Shown: positions 8,761 through 16,513 of the stretch, in pieces
How the letters are laid out: each line of letters begins with the position of its first letter
Position numbering within the stretch: position 1 is the first letter of the stretch
From: Bin25 sp026709415
Lineage (GTDB): Bacteria; Bacteroidota; Bacteroidia; Flavobacteriales; Flavobacteriaceae
DNA: 64,000 nucleotides
Assembly: GCA_965200045.1 (NCBI GenBank)
Contig: OZ241330.1
Span: forward strand, 124,001 to 188,000
Direction of reading: 5' to 3'
Program-made: the position numbers and the translations under genes
Notes under the pieces: generated by a model
Databases searched by the model: none
The model's input: only the letters and a program-made list of their open reading frames with translations
What the model was told of the DNA's origin: nothing

Positions 8761-10398
8761 TTAGGATTCGTCTTTTGATAGGAAAGGATATCGATAATCG
8801 GTATCGGGAACCAAAGCTTCTTTAATCATTTGAGGTGAAACCCATCTTAATAAATTTAATGACCAACCTGCTTTATCATTGGTTCCTGAGGCTCGAGACC
8901 CTCCAAATGGTTGTTGACCAACAACAGCTCCAGTTGGTTTATCGTTGATATAAAAATTTCCAGCACTGTGTTGCAATTCCTGTAATGCCTTATTTATCGC
9001 ATCTCTGTTTTGAGAAAATATGGCCCCTGTCAATCCATAAGGAGCGGTTTCATCGACTAATTTCAGTGTTTTTTCAAACTCATTATCCGGATAAATATAA
9101 ATAGTAACCAAAGGACCGAACAATTCTTGTTCCATGGTTTTGAATTTTGGATTCGTGGTTATCACAACTGTCGGTTCCACAAAGTATCCCACTTGTTGAT
9201 TGCATCCTCCCCCAAAAATAATTTGAGCTTCTTTACTAGATTTGATTTCTTTAATTATCGACTCTAAACGATTATATGCCTTATGGTGAATGACGGAAGT
9301 CATGAAGTTTTCAAAATCTCTAGGACTTCCTAATTTTACTGTCTTTAGTTCTGAAATCACCAGATCAAGTACTCTTTCTGCTATGGATTCTGGAAGGTAT
9401 ACTCTCGAAACTGCGGAACATTTTTGACCTTGATATTCAAAACCTCCCCTGACAATAGCCGTTGAAAGCGCTTTAACAGACGCACTCGGATGAGCTATGA
9501 TAAAGTCTTTACCTCCCGTTTCTCCTACTATTCGAGGATAAGATTTATAGCAATCGATTTTATTCCCAATTTTTTTCCAAATGCCTTTAAACACTTGGGT
9601 TGACCCTGTATAATGAATCCCTGCAAAATCTGAGGATTCCAATACGGTATTGGTAATCATTTCAGGATCTCCATAAACGGCATTAATCACCCCATTGGGC
9701 AATCCTGCTTTTTGGAATACTTCGATAATGACATTGGCAGAATACACTTGATAATCACTGGGTTTCCAAACAACGGTGTTTCCCATCAATGCTGCAGAAG
9801 CTGGTAGATTACCCGCAATCGCCGTAAAATTAAATGGACTGATCGCATATACAAACCCTTCAAGAGGCCGGTATTCAAGTTTGTTCAGTACACCGTCTGT
9901 TGAGATCGGTTGATCGGTATAAATCTGTCGCATGAAATAGACGTTAAATCTCAAAAAATCAACCAGTTCACAAGCCGCATCAATTTCTGCCTGGTAAATG
10001 GTTTTGCTTTGACATAACATAGTTGCCGCGTTGATTTTACTGCGATATGGACCCGCAATTAAATGGGCTGCTTTGAGAAATATTGAGGCTCTAGATTCCC
10101 AAGGCATTTGGGCCCATTGGGATTTACTCTTTAAGGCTGCTTCAATGGCTTGTTGTACATGATGTTGAGATGCCGTATGGTATACCCCAATTTGATGTTG
10201 ATGATCATGTGGAGGAGAAATGGACTCTGTATTGCCTGAAAACACTTCTTCATCTCCGATGTAGAGAGGGATTTCTATCTGCTGATCGTATAATCGATCA
10301 TACGCTTGCTGAACTTTAATACGCTCTTTTGTACCAATTGCATAAGAAAGTACTTTTTCGTTTTTAGGTTGTGAAATTTGAAGAATACCATTAGACAT
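8761..10398 (-). CDS. pruA: L-glutamate gamma-semialdehyde (1-pyrroline-5-carboxylate) dehydrogenase
   Basis: The 545-residue product oxidises glutamate semialdehyde to glutamate, the second step of proline degradation. It has the aldehyde dehydrogenase motifs IVGETGGKDF (general base E about 293) and GFEYQGQKCSAVSR (nucleophile C about 327), plus QQPFGGSRASGTNDKAGW near the C-terminus. The length and the C-terminal FLSKDES-type tail fit the stand-alone group 1 PruA found in Bacteroidota and eukaryotes (about 540), not the fused PutA. No proline dehydrogenase gene is adjacent. Together with the hydroxyproline-type pair at the left edge it suggests use of imino acids as carbon source. Confidence 0.92.
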   Translation of the reverse strand: MSNGILQISQPKNEKVLSYAIGTKERIKVQQAYDRLYDQQIEIPLYIGDEEVFSGNTESISPPHDHQHQIGVYHTASQHHVQQAIEAALKSKSQWAQMPWESRASIFLKAAHLIAGPYRSKINAATMLCQSKTIYQAEIDAACELVDFLRFNVYFMRQIYTDQPISTDGVLNKLEYRPLEGFVYAISPFNFTAIAGNLPASAALMGNTVVWKPSDYQVYSANVIIEVFQKAGLPNGVINAVYGDPEMITNTVLESSDFAGIHYTGSTQVFKGIWKKIGNKIDCYKSYPRIVGETGGKDFIIAHPSASVKALSTAIVRGGFEYQGQKCSAVSRVYLPESIAERVLDLVISELKTVKLGSPRDFENFMTSVIHHKAYNRLESIIKEIKSSKEAQIIFGGGCNQQVGYFVEPTVVITTNPKFKTMEQELFGPLVTIYIYPDNEFEKTLKLVDETAPYGLTGAIFSQNRDAINKALQELQHSAGNFYINDKPTGAVVGQQPFGGSRASGTNDKAGWSLNLLRWVSPQMIKEALVPDTDYRYPFLSKDES

Positions 10399-10619
10399 AT
10401 TTATACGTTTTAGAGTGCGAATTTAGTGACTGATCATTACTTGAGAGTCATCATTACGTAGAGATACTTGAATAACATTTGCTAGTGAATCTTGAGGTTC
10501 AAAAAAAGCAGTTCGGACTTACTTACATAAAAAAACAAACCTTAAAATTTTCAATATTTTTGAGCTTGACCAGAACCATTATCCTTTGAAGTATTCTGCC
10601 AATCAAAATAGTTGATGTC

Positions 10620-10781
10620 GTGATTGAAGAATTAATCACCACGTTTCAACATATAGACTTTAAGACGGTTGAAAACGTGGAGAAAATGATCAATGGGGTG
10701 ATCCAAAAGATGATTGAGAGCAATGAATTTAGTAACGAAGCCAAATCAATTATTGATGATCACCAATTAAATTGGAACTAA
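10620..10781 (+). CDS. Small ORF, unknown, first of an overlapping pair
   Basis: A GTG at 10620 opens a 53-codon frame with a plausible, helical, acidic product (starting VIEELITTFQHIDFKTVE). Its TAA overlaps the ATG of the next small frame by one base (TAATG), a coupling pattern seen at real gene pairs in this window. The size and arrangement resemble a small antitoxin-toxin locus, but neither product matches a family I know. It could equally be a fragment of a decayed gene. Confidence 0.35.
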   Translation: MIEELITTFQHIDFKTVENVEKMINGVIQKMIESNEFSNEAKSIIDDHQLNWN

Positions 10782-10909
10782 TGATTGAGAAATACACCCC
10801 AATTAACGTTTATTTTGATGAGCAACAAGGCATACCAAAGTTTGAAGTTGGACAAGAATACTGCCAAACTTTTGGGGCTTATACGCATAACTTAATTTCG
10901 ATCGATTAG
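10781..10909 (+). CDS. Small ORF or gene fragment, unknown
   Basis: A 42-codon frame (MIEKYTPINVYFDEQQG...) coupled by TAATG to the small frame upstream. It stops early at a TAG and the sequence beyond is AT-rich and uninterpretable, so this may be the surviving N-terminus of a longer gene. A 98-codon frame on the opposite strand (10803-11099) overlaps it; its upstream half reads plausibly (LLLELRLKVNAVMSDVF) but I cannot choose between the two. Confidence 0.3.
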   Translation: MIEKYTPINVYFDEQQGIPKFEVGQEYCQTFGAYTHNLISID

Positions 10910-11553
10910 ATTCTGGTTTCGGTTTTGGTTCATTATTGTTTCGATGGAATACATCACTCATCACCGCATTCACTTTTAAGCGCAATTCCAAAAGGAGTGC
11001 TTTCATGGTTTGGCAATTCCTCAAAAAAGGTAGTTTTTCATTATTTTTTTTGTCATAATTTGTTTTCGTTTTGATCCAATGCCTTAAATAGGTTCCCATT
11101 TTCTTTAAGATTAGGATATTCTTTTAAATTTAATTTGCCAAATTTATTCTTATCTACCCACTTCATATCAATAAAAAAGCAAACATTCCCTCAAATCCAA
11201 AAAGAGAAAGAACTAATTCAAATTAAATACATAAGTCCCAAATTAAAACATACTCAAAAACAGATTTTATTTTGGTCTTTATTAGAAAAAGAACTATTTC
11301 AACTAAAAACCTTTGTTCGTCAACATCAAACAAAATCGATAAATCATCGATTCACTCGATAAAAAATCCTGTTCTTGACTTTTAATGGGAACTAAAAAAG
11401 TGGCCACCACGGATGTCATCTAGAATAAGATACCATCAGTCCAATGATGGAAATAAAGGTTTAGTTCCTTTCATCCGTGCTAAAAATCATCAGATTCATT
11501 CACTCAGAATGAAATTTAATTCCATCAATTGAACAAGAATTAGGTATCAAATC
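10910..11553. other. AT-rich stretch without a supported gene
   Basis: Short open frames exist on both strands (10803-11099 minus; 11135-11362 plus) but their low-complexity Lys/Gln/Phe-rich content looks like translated AT-rich DNA. No RNA gene, repeat array or clear hairpin with a T-run is visible. It lies between two sets of decayed genes and is probably degenerate accessory DNA. Confidence 0.4.
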
Positions 11554-12292
11554 ATGATATGTGATCGTCCTATCACCTTTTTTGATTTAGAACCCACCGG
11601 CACCAGCTTCCGAGAGTATCGGATTGATTCAAGGTCATTCCAATGGTTCTCGGAAACCATACAAAACATTAGTGAATCCAGAAATGCCCAATGATCCTCA
11701 AGCCACTAAAGTACATGGGATTACCGATGAACACGTGAAAGATGCTAAAACCTTTGGTCAATTAGCCAAAGAAGTGAAACCATTTTTTCCGGGACACCAA
11801 GTGACTATTGGAGGTTATAATGTCATTGGATTTAACATTAAAGTCTTAGCCTACGAAATGGATTGGGTGGGGGTCCCTTTGATTTACAAGCCTACGATTA
11901 TGTCGATGCGTTAATTTTTTTCATCATGAACCCGAAACTTTATCGGGGCCATGGAGTTCTATTGTGATCGTCGCTTAGAATATGCTCATGATGTGATGGC
12001 TGATGTGGAAGCGACGATTGATGTTTTTGAAGCTCAGATCAAAAGATATGGACTGGAACCGAATGCCCAAGCCTTAGCCAAACAATACGAAGGTACTATG
12101 AAGTATTGGGATAATGGTTTTTATATTAAAGAAAATGAGGATGGCAAACCAACTTTGGATTTTGGTAAACATCTAGGCAAAACCTTAACTTGGGAGGCTC
12201 ATCAAGATAAGAAATGGTTACATTGGTTACTCAGAGCTGATTTTTCCACATCGACAAAACAAGCGATTCAGGACTTTTTGGAAAATAAATAA
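11554..12292 (+). pseudogene. DnaQ-like 3'-5' exonuclease, frameshifted
   Basis: Three frames joined in order reconstruct one exonuclease of the DNA polymerase III epsilon family. The ATG at 11554 gives MICDRPITFFDLEPTGT, the ExoI motif in which the usual DxET reads DLEPT; the frame then shifts near 11610. From 11624 the text continues (HGITDEHV, then GGYNVIGFNIKVLAYEMD, the ExoII region), shifts again around 11910, passes through HHEPETLSG, and resumes at 11951 with HDVMADVEATIDVFEAQI (ExoIII). The C-terminus has a GKHLGKTL...WLHWLL segment like the small domain found after many Bacteroidota epsilon-like exonucleases. With at least three frame changes and an altered first motif the gene is dead, unless these are assembly errors. 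Confidence 0.8.
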
Positions 12293-12340
12293 ATTCTTTT
12301 CTAAAAACTTTGTCAAACAACAAAGGATCGTTGAAAAAAT

Positions 12341-12386
12341 CGTACCTTGACAAGAAATTGAAATCATGTTAACCAAAGAAGAAGAA
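12341..12386 (+). repeat. Direct repeat, copy 1 (upstream and start region of MNT-like gene)
   Basis: A 46-base segment covering 25 bases of leader and the first seven codons of the MNT-like gene recurs at 13085-13130 with two mismatches. It marks a local tandem duplication of the toxin-antitoxin unit. Confidence 0.85.
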
Positions 12387-12683
12387 GAAATTGTTTTGGA
12401 TGAATTAAAAATATTTCAACCTGTTCGGTTAGCTTGGACAACCGATAGTGCATATCAAATAGACTCCAATATTATCGAAATATTATATGATTTTAAAGAC
12501 ACATCATTAGGATACTTTGAACTCATCGGTGCCATGCAAAAAATCGAAAAAAGAATTCCTAAAAAATTTGATTTCACAGGGTTTGAAGATATTCCAAAAA
12601 ACGTTGAAGAAGATGTTTTAAAAGCATCTAAAACCTTTTTTAATGACAGAGAAAAAGAGAGAGAACATTCTGTCTCATTGTGA
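12366..12683 (+). CDS. MNT-like (minimal nucleotidyltransferase) antitoxin homologue lacking the catalytic signature
   Basis: A 105-residue protein whose C-terminal half (EILYDFKDT at 38-46, then FELIGAMQKIEKRIPKKFDF and a final VEEDVLKASKTFF) follows the pattern of Bacteroidota MNT proteins of the MntA/HepT system. In active family members the segment before LYDF reads GSxxR...SDID; here residues 21-40 contain no GS pair, and the two metal-binding Asp positions appear as Ile and Glu. The third Asp (D69, in KFDF) is kept. It overlaps the HepT-like gene by 41 bases, the standard operon order. MntA normally adds AMP to HepT to neutralise it, so a copy without the motif should not be able to do so; it may bind only. 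Family assignment is from pattern similarity. Confidence 0.7.
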   Translation: MLTKEEEEIVLDELKIFQPVRLAWTTDSAYQIDSNIIEILYDFKDTSLGYFELIGAMQKIEKRIPKKFDFTGFEDIPKNVEEDVLKASKTFFNDREKEREHSVSL

Positions 12684-13047
12684 CCTCATTGAAGCATCCA
12701 TTCAAGAATTTTATGAACTAACACATTCCATTGATTCGATGGATATTTTATATCAAAATCGAAAAGAAAAGTTAGTTGTTGAAAGATTAATCAATAATAT
12801 TTGTGAAGGAATCCATACCATCTATAAAATACATCCTCATATCGAAAATGAATACCCATTGATTGAATGGTCAAAAACTATTGGCCTTCGAATTATTTTA
12901 ACTCATTATTATTTTAAAATTAATAATCAAAAACTTTGGAATGCCATGACGAATAGTATTCCAAAGTTAGAAAAACAAATACCTGGTCTTCGAAAATTCA
13001 TTGAAAATGATCAAACTCGATCAAAAGATTACTCGACAACACGATAA
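12643..13047 (+). CDS. HepT-like toxin (HEPN RNase) of an MNT/HepT pair
   Basis: A 134-residue all-helical protein with the HEPN catalytic signature RX4HXY as R83, H88, Y90 (GLRIILTHYYFKIN), followed by LWNAMTNSIPKLEKQI, typical of HepT. HepT cleaves RNA and is held in check by its MNT partner. The gene overlaps the MNT-like gene by 41 bases; an internal start is possible, since conserved HepT sequence begins near residue 7 (ENILSHCDLIE). All signature residues are present, so the toxin may be functional even though its partner lacks nucleotidyltransferase residues. Confidence 0.75.
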   Translation: MTEKKRENILSHCDLIEASIQEFYELTHSIDSMDILYQNRKEKLVVERLINNICEGIHTIYKIHPHIENEYPLIEWSKTIGLRIILTHYYFKINNQKLWNAMTNSIPKLEKQIPGLRKFIENDQTRSKDYSTTR

Positions 13048-13084
13048 TTATCGTTTTATTTTCAATCAATTTTTAACAGCAAAT

Positions 13085-13130
13085 CGTATCTCGACAAGAA
13101 ATTGAAATCATGTTAACCAAAGAAGAAGAA
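13085..13130 (+). repeat. Direct repeat, copy 2
   Basis: Second copy of the 46-base segment at 12341-12386 (44 of 46 identical). It includes the leader and start codon of the ruined second MNT-like gene. Confidence 0.85.
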
Positions 13131-13293
13131 AACATCATTGTTGAAAAATTAAAACCATTTGAACCGATTCGGTTGGCATAGTCTCCATTCAGTATTATTT
13201 CAAATCCTAGATAGAGTAGCGATTCTCTATGATTTCAATAAAACGCCAGATTATATTAAACTTTTGAACCAGCCAAAGATCGATTTATTTTGA
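13110..13293 (+). pseudogene. Second MNT-like gene, decayed
   Basis: The ATG at 13110 begins a frame nearly identical to the N-terminus of the intact MNT-like gene (MLTKEEENIIVEKLKPFEPIRLA) but ends at a TAG after 23 codons. About 55 bases later another frame resumes the family text (VAILYDFNKTPDYIKLL, then PKIDLF) and stops. The GS...DxD segment is again absent. Together with the 46-base repeat this shows a tandem duplication followed by decay; no HepT partner survives after it. Confidence 0.75.
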
Positions 13294-13463
13294 AATACCC
13301 AATCCCCCAATTAGTGAGAACGTTTGTTGGGTTGATGAACCAAATACCAGAGGATCAACAAAACATGGATACACTGAATGCAATGGTTAATCAACGGTTG
13401 TCCGAGATGATCCAAAAGCACCCCAACGGCATGGGTTCTTATGAATTAAAACAAAGGAAATGA
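13290..13463 (+). CDS. Small ORF, unknown
   Basis: A TTG-started frame of 57 codons (product contains LVRTFVGLMNQIPEDQQ and ends YELKQRK) overlaps the start of the next gene by four bases (ATGA). The coupling supports translation, but the product is not recognised and could be the tail of a rearranged gene fused behind the decayed MNT copy. Confidence 0.35.
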   Translation: MKYPIPQLVRTFVGLMNQIPEDQQNMDTLNAMVNQRLSEMIQKHPNGMGSYELKQRK

Positions 13464-14173
13464 AAATATTAAAAAAATGGTTGGAATTTTGGACAGAATT
13501 AAAAAAACCGATAAAAACAACCTTATGGTTAGTGTTGGGTTTGTGGGCGTTGGGTTTATTGGCAATATATGTTAAAGGATATATTGAGAAACGTGAATTA
13601 GCAAGTTTTATAGAGGAAAGACGTTTAGAACAAGAACGAAAAGAACGGAGTGAGAAATTGCGTTTAGAAAAAGAACGTATAAAACGGATAAGAGAGGAAA
13701 ATCGTTGTGATGGAATAGATATTTTGAGACGGATAGACCCTACTACGGATAGACAGCAATGGATAGATTATAGTAAATCGTTTGCGGATGATTGGGACGA
13801 ATGGGATGAGATATATTTTGTTCAAGGATGTTTTAGAAACTTTAGCAATGACCAATTTGTTCTTTTGAATAATAGGTTTGAAATAGATAAAAACTATATT
13901 GGAAATCGGACAAGTTGGGATATATCTTTTAATGAGTTTTATGAATTTATTGAAAAAATAATAAGCAATCTACCTACAATTATAGAGCATGGACACAACA
14001 CATACAGCGGTTGGGATGTATTGGATGTGAAAAGAATAGAGATAAGTGGGCTGTTTAGGGCAGCAAATGTAACTTTTGAAGTTTATGTTGAAGAGGTTGA
14101 TTATGTAGTTTTTTTCACACCAAATAGGGATATTGATATAGAATTGAGTGTTTTTTGGAATAACAACCGATAA
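13460..14173 (+). CDS. Membrane-anchored coiled-coil protein, unknown
   Basis: The 237-residue product has one transmembrane segment (about 17-40, TTLWLVLGLWALGLLAIYV), then a strongly charged helix rich in Glu/Arg/Lys (about 44-80) predicted as a coiled coil, and a C-terminal domain rich in Trp, Tyr and Asp with no family I recognise. It sits between two toxin-antitoxin loci and is followed by a hairpin. Codon use differs from neighbours: many TAT/GAT/ATA codons and few Cs, suggesting acquisition from another source. Confidence 0.55.
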   Translation: MKILKKWLEFWTELKKPIKTTLWLVLGLWALGLLAIYVKGYIEKRELASFIEERRLEQERKERSEKLRLEKERIKRIREENRCDGIDILRRIDPTTDRQQWIDYSKSFADDWDEWDEIYFVQGCFRNFSNDQFVLLNNRFEIDKNYIGNRTSWDISFNEFYEFIEKIISNLPTIIEHGHNTYSGWDVLDVKRIEISGLFRAANVTFEVYVEEVDYVVFFTPNRDIDIELSVFWNNNR

Positions 14174-14174
14174 C

Positions 14175-14213
14175 CCACTACGAATTAATTTACAAATTAA
14201 ATCGTAGTAGTGG
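14175..14213 (+). terminator. Hairpin after the coiled-coil gene
   Basis: An imperfect inverted repeat starting right after the stop codon: CCACTACGA pairs with TCGTAG(TAG)TGG, and the inner arms AATTAATTT and AAATTAAA also pair. It is a likely transcript end, though no clean T-run follows. A related sequence with the same inner arm occurs at about 14249-14281. Confidence 0.5.
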
Positions 14214-14332
14214 AACGGTTGTTTTTGGTTGAATCATGGGAGCAAACACTATGAATTAAATCCACGAATTAAATCGTAGCTGTGATGTAGATAATACTGT
14301 GCTAATAAATCTTTGAGGAATCCGTTTCTTCT

Positions 14333-14448
14333 GTGAATGAGATTATTGAAAATCTTAGCAGATTTATCAAATTTTTGATGTTACAGCTTGATGAAAAAAG
14401 GAATTGAGAACCGTATCGGAATTTCTAGATGAAATACAACGATCATAA
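14333..14448 (+). pseudogene. Decayed duplicate of the RelE-locus antitoxin
   Basis: Reading with one frame change near 14395, this stretch gives NEIIENLSRF...LDEK followed by KKELRTVSEFLDEIQRS and a stop. It aligns with the intact antitoxin at 14525-14698 (DEIVESLGRA...KKELRTVWEFLDELRNQ). It is the remains of a tandem copy of the antitoxin gene; no toxin follows it directly. Confidence 0.7.
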
Positions 14449-14524
14449 AGAAATATGATTTAGTAGAAAAGCAGATATATTAAACTTTCATTACACTTGT
14501 GTATTATAGAATACTTTCCAGTTT

Positions 14525-14698
14525 ATGGAAAATCTAGAAACTTTAGATACGGTAGTTAAAGAGCCCATATCTTACGAGGATGAAATTGTTGAAAGTCTTG
14601 GAAGAGCCATCGATGAGGTCATATTACATCTTGAAGGAAAAAAAGAATTGAGAACCGTATGGGAGTTTTTAGATGAGTTACGAAATCAAAACGACTGA
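14525..14698 (+). CDS. Antitoxin of a RelE-type toxin-antitoxin locus
   Basis: A 57-residue acidic helical protein (pattern EDEIVESLGRAIDEVILHLEG, KKELRTVWEFLDEL) of the small type that precedes RelE/ParE-like toxins in Bacteroidota. It lacks an obvious DNA-binding domain. Its 3' end overlaps the toxin start by 26 bases, the usual coupling of antitoxin and toxin. The toxin frame is broken, so the antitoxin may now be an orphan. Confidence 0.65.
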   Translation: MENLETLDTVVKEPISYEDEIVESLGRAIDEVILHLEGKKELRTVWEFLDELRNQND

Positions 14699-15033
14699 TG
14701 AATTCGAAAGAGACTTCAAAAAATTAAACAAAAAATACAGGTCTATTCAACAGTGATATTGCTCCTTTACTCCAAAAATTAATTGAGGCTCCACAAAGGC
14801 AAGGAATTCTGCTACAAAACGATTGCTACAAAGTTAGAATACCAATTAAATCCAAAAGTAGTGGTAAGTCAGGTGGTGCAAGAGTCATACATTGCATTGT
14901 ATCTGTAACCAATTTGGTTTATTTACTACAGATATATGATAAAAGCGATAAGGGGACTATTTTGATGAATAAAATAAACAATCAATTGAAACGTTTACCT
15001 AGTAAACATCAATCTCCGGATTGGAAGTTATAA
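14673..15033 (+). pseudogene. RelE-family mRNA interferase toxin, one-base frameshift
   Basis: The ATG at 14673 (inside the antitoxin) starts MSYEIKTTDEFERDFKKLNKKYRSIQ, the RelE-like N-terminus, and then hits TGA near 14754. Reading one base later continues with SDIAPLLQKLIEAP, YKVRIPIKSKSSGKSGGARVI and LLQIYDKSDKGTI, all characteristic of this toxin family, to a TAA at 15033. The total length of 361 bases is one more than a multiple of three, so a single inserted base explains the break. Active RelE toxins cut mRNA on the ribosome. As written, the toxin is not made. Confidence 0.8.
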
Positions 15034-15103
15034 TTTGTATAGCATTTACTTCTCGATTTTCATTACACGATTCTAGATTGAGGTTACTGAAATGGTAAAA
15101 TGA

Positions 15104-15126
15104 TTGCCTCAAAATCCTTACTTTTG
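15104..15126 (+). promoter_or_regulatory. Possible promoter of the nqr operon
   Basis: TACTTTTG at 15119-15126 matches the Bacteroidota -7 consensus TAnnTTTG and lies 20 bases before the nqrA start codon. A TTG at 15104 could be an upstream element but the spacing of 12 is shorter than the usual 17-20, so only the -7 box is convincing. Confidence 0.4.
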
Positions 15127-15145
15127 CACCACTCAAATAGAGTGA

Positions 15146-16507
15146 ATGAGTTTTAGGTACAACCTAAAAATAGATTCTGGAGCAGACATCAAGATTAAAG
15201 GGCAAGCTGCACTTGAATGTACTGAAATGCCCCCCTCGGAGACCTACACCATCAAGCCTGGTAATTTCTTTTACCTTAATTCAAAACTACTATTAAAAGA
15301 AGGGGATCAAGTCAAAAAAGGAACGCCTTTGTTTTTTGATAAAGGGAATCCTGAAGTGCGATTCGTTTCACCCATTTCGGGAACTATCAAAAGTATCATC
15401 AGAGGCGAAAGAAGACGAGTACTCGATGTGATTGTTCAAAGAGATGAAAAACAAAACGCTTTGTCATTTAATGTTCCAAATATCGATAAAGGGAGTCGAC
15501 AAGAAATCGTTGATTATTTACTGAAAAGTGGACTGTGGCCATATATCACTCAACGTCCCTATGGAATCATTGCTAATCCCAACCAAACACCCAAAGCAAT
15601 TTACGTTTCATTCGTAGACACAAGACCGTTGGGAGTTAATCACCAATTCATTATTCAAAATAAATTCAAAGAATTCCAGTTGGGAATTCAAGCCTTATCA
15701 AAATTAGCAGACAAGGTTTACATCGGCTTATCCTCCGATTATCAAGGAAAACTGAAATCGATCGAAGGACCGATTTTTTACAGTGTTTCTGGACCACATC
15801 CATCGGGTAATTTAAGTGTCCACATCAATCGCATTGATCCATTAAATGCTGGTGAACTTATTTGGACGATTAATCCCGAAGATGTAGCCAATATTGGCAA
15901 GTCATTCCTTACCGGTGAATTTTCTGCAGAAAGAACCATTGCGGTGGCTGGTAATGTGGTGCATAGTCCCAAATATTTTAAAGTCACTATCGGTCACGAA
16001 TTATTGCCCCTACTTAAAGAAGCCAACGTCAAAATGGATCAAATCAATCGGTATATTAATGGGGATGTCTTATCTGGAGAATTTGTTGACTATGAGGATC
16101 ATATTGGCTATCTCAACAATCTCATCAGCGTCATACCCGAAGGGGACCAATACCGCATGTTTGGATGGTTGCCTTTTCATGATAATGCGGTTTTGAGTAT
16201 CTCAAGAACGTCTTTCAATTGGCTTCAAAGAGGATCCAAACCAATAGAAGTCAACACCAATCTCAATGGTGAAGAGAGAGCCTTGGTGGTGACGGGTGAA
16301 ATGGAAAAAGTGTTTCCGATGGATATTTATCCCTTACAATTAATCAAAGCATGCATGGTTGAAGACATTGAAAAAATGGAAGCTTTGGGCATCTTTGAGG
16401 TGGTTCCTGAAGATTTTGGATTAATTGATTTTTCAAATACTTCCAAATTGGAAGCCCAAGAAATCATCAAATCAGGACTTGAATTAATGATCAAAGAAGT
16501 CGGTTGA
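15146..16507 (+). CDS. nqrA: Na+-translocating NADH:quinone reductase subunit A
   Basis: The 453-residue NqrA is the peripheral, cofactor-free cytoplasmic subunit of Na+-NQR, which oxidises NADH, reduces quinone and pumps Na+. The N-terminal biotinyl-lipoyl-like domain (GDQVKKGTPLFFDKGNPEVRF, PISGTIKSIIRGERR) and the later VSGPHPSGNLSVHINRIDP and MEKVFPMDIYPLQLIKA segments are characteristic. Length is typical (about 446-455). It is the first of six closely packed genes in the usual order A to F. Confidence 0.95.
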   Translation: MSFRYNLKIDSGADIKIKGQAALECTEMPPSETYTIKPGNFFYLNSKLLLKEGDQVKKGTPLFFDKGNPEVRFVSPISGTIKSIIRGERRRVLDVIVQRDEKQNALSFNVPNIDKGSRQEIVDYLLKSGLWPYITQRPYGIIANPNQTPKAIYVSFVDTRPLGVNHQFIIQNKFKEFQLGIQALSKLADKVYIGLSSDYQGKLKSIEGPIFYSVSGPHPSGNLSVHINRIDPLNAGELIWTINPEDVANIGKSFLTGEFSAERTIAVAGNVVHSPKYFKVTIGHELLPLLKEANVKMDQINRYINGDVLSGEFVDYEDHIGYLNNLISVIPEGDQYRMFGWLPFHDNAVLSISRTSFNWLQRGSKPIEVNTNLNGEERALVVTGEMEKVFPMDIYPLQLIKACMVEDIEKMEALGIFEVVPEDFGLIDFSNTSKLEAQEIIKSGLELMIKEVG

Positions 16508-16513
16508 TTTAAA

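Noticed and set aside
11135..11362. A 75-codon plus-strand frame in the accessory island.
   Set aside because: Its Lys/Gln/Phe-rich content is what AT-rich DNA gives by chance, and there is no upstream or downstream coupling.
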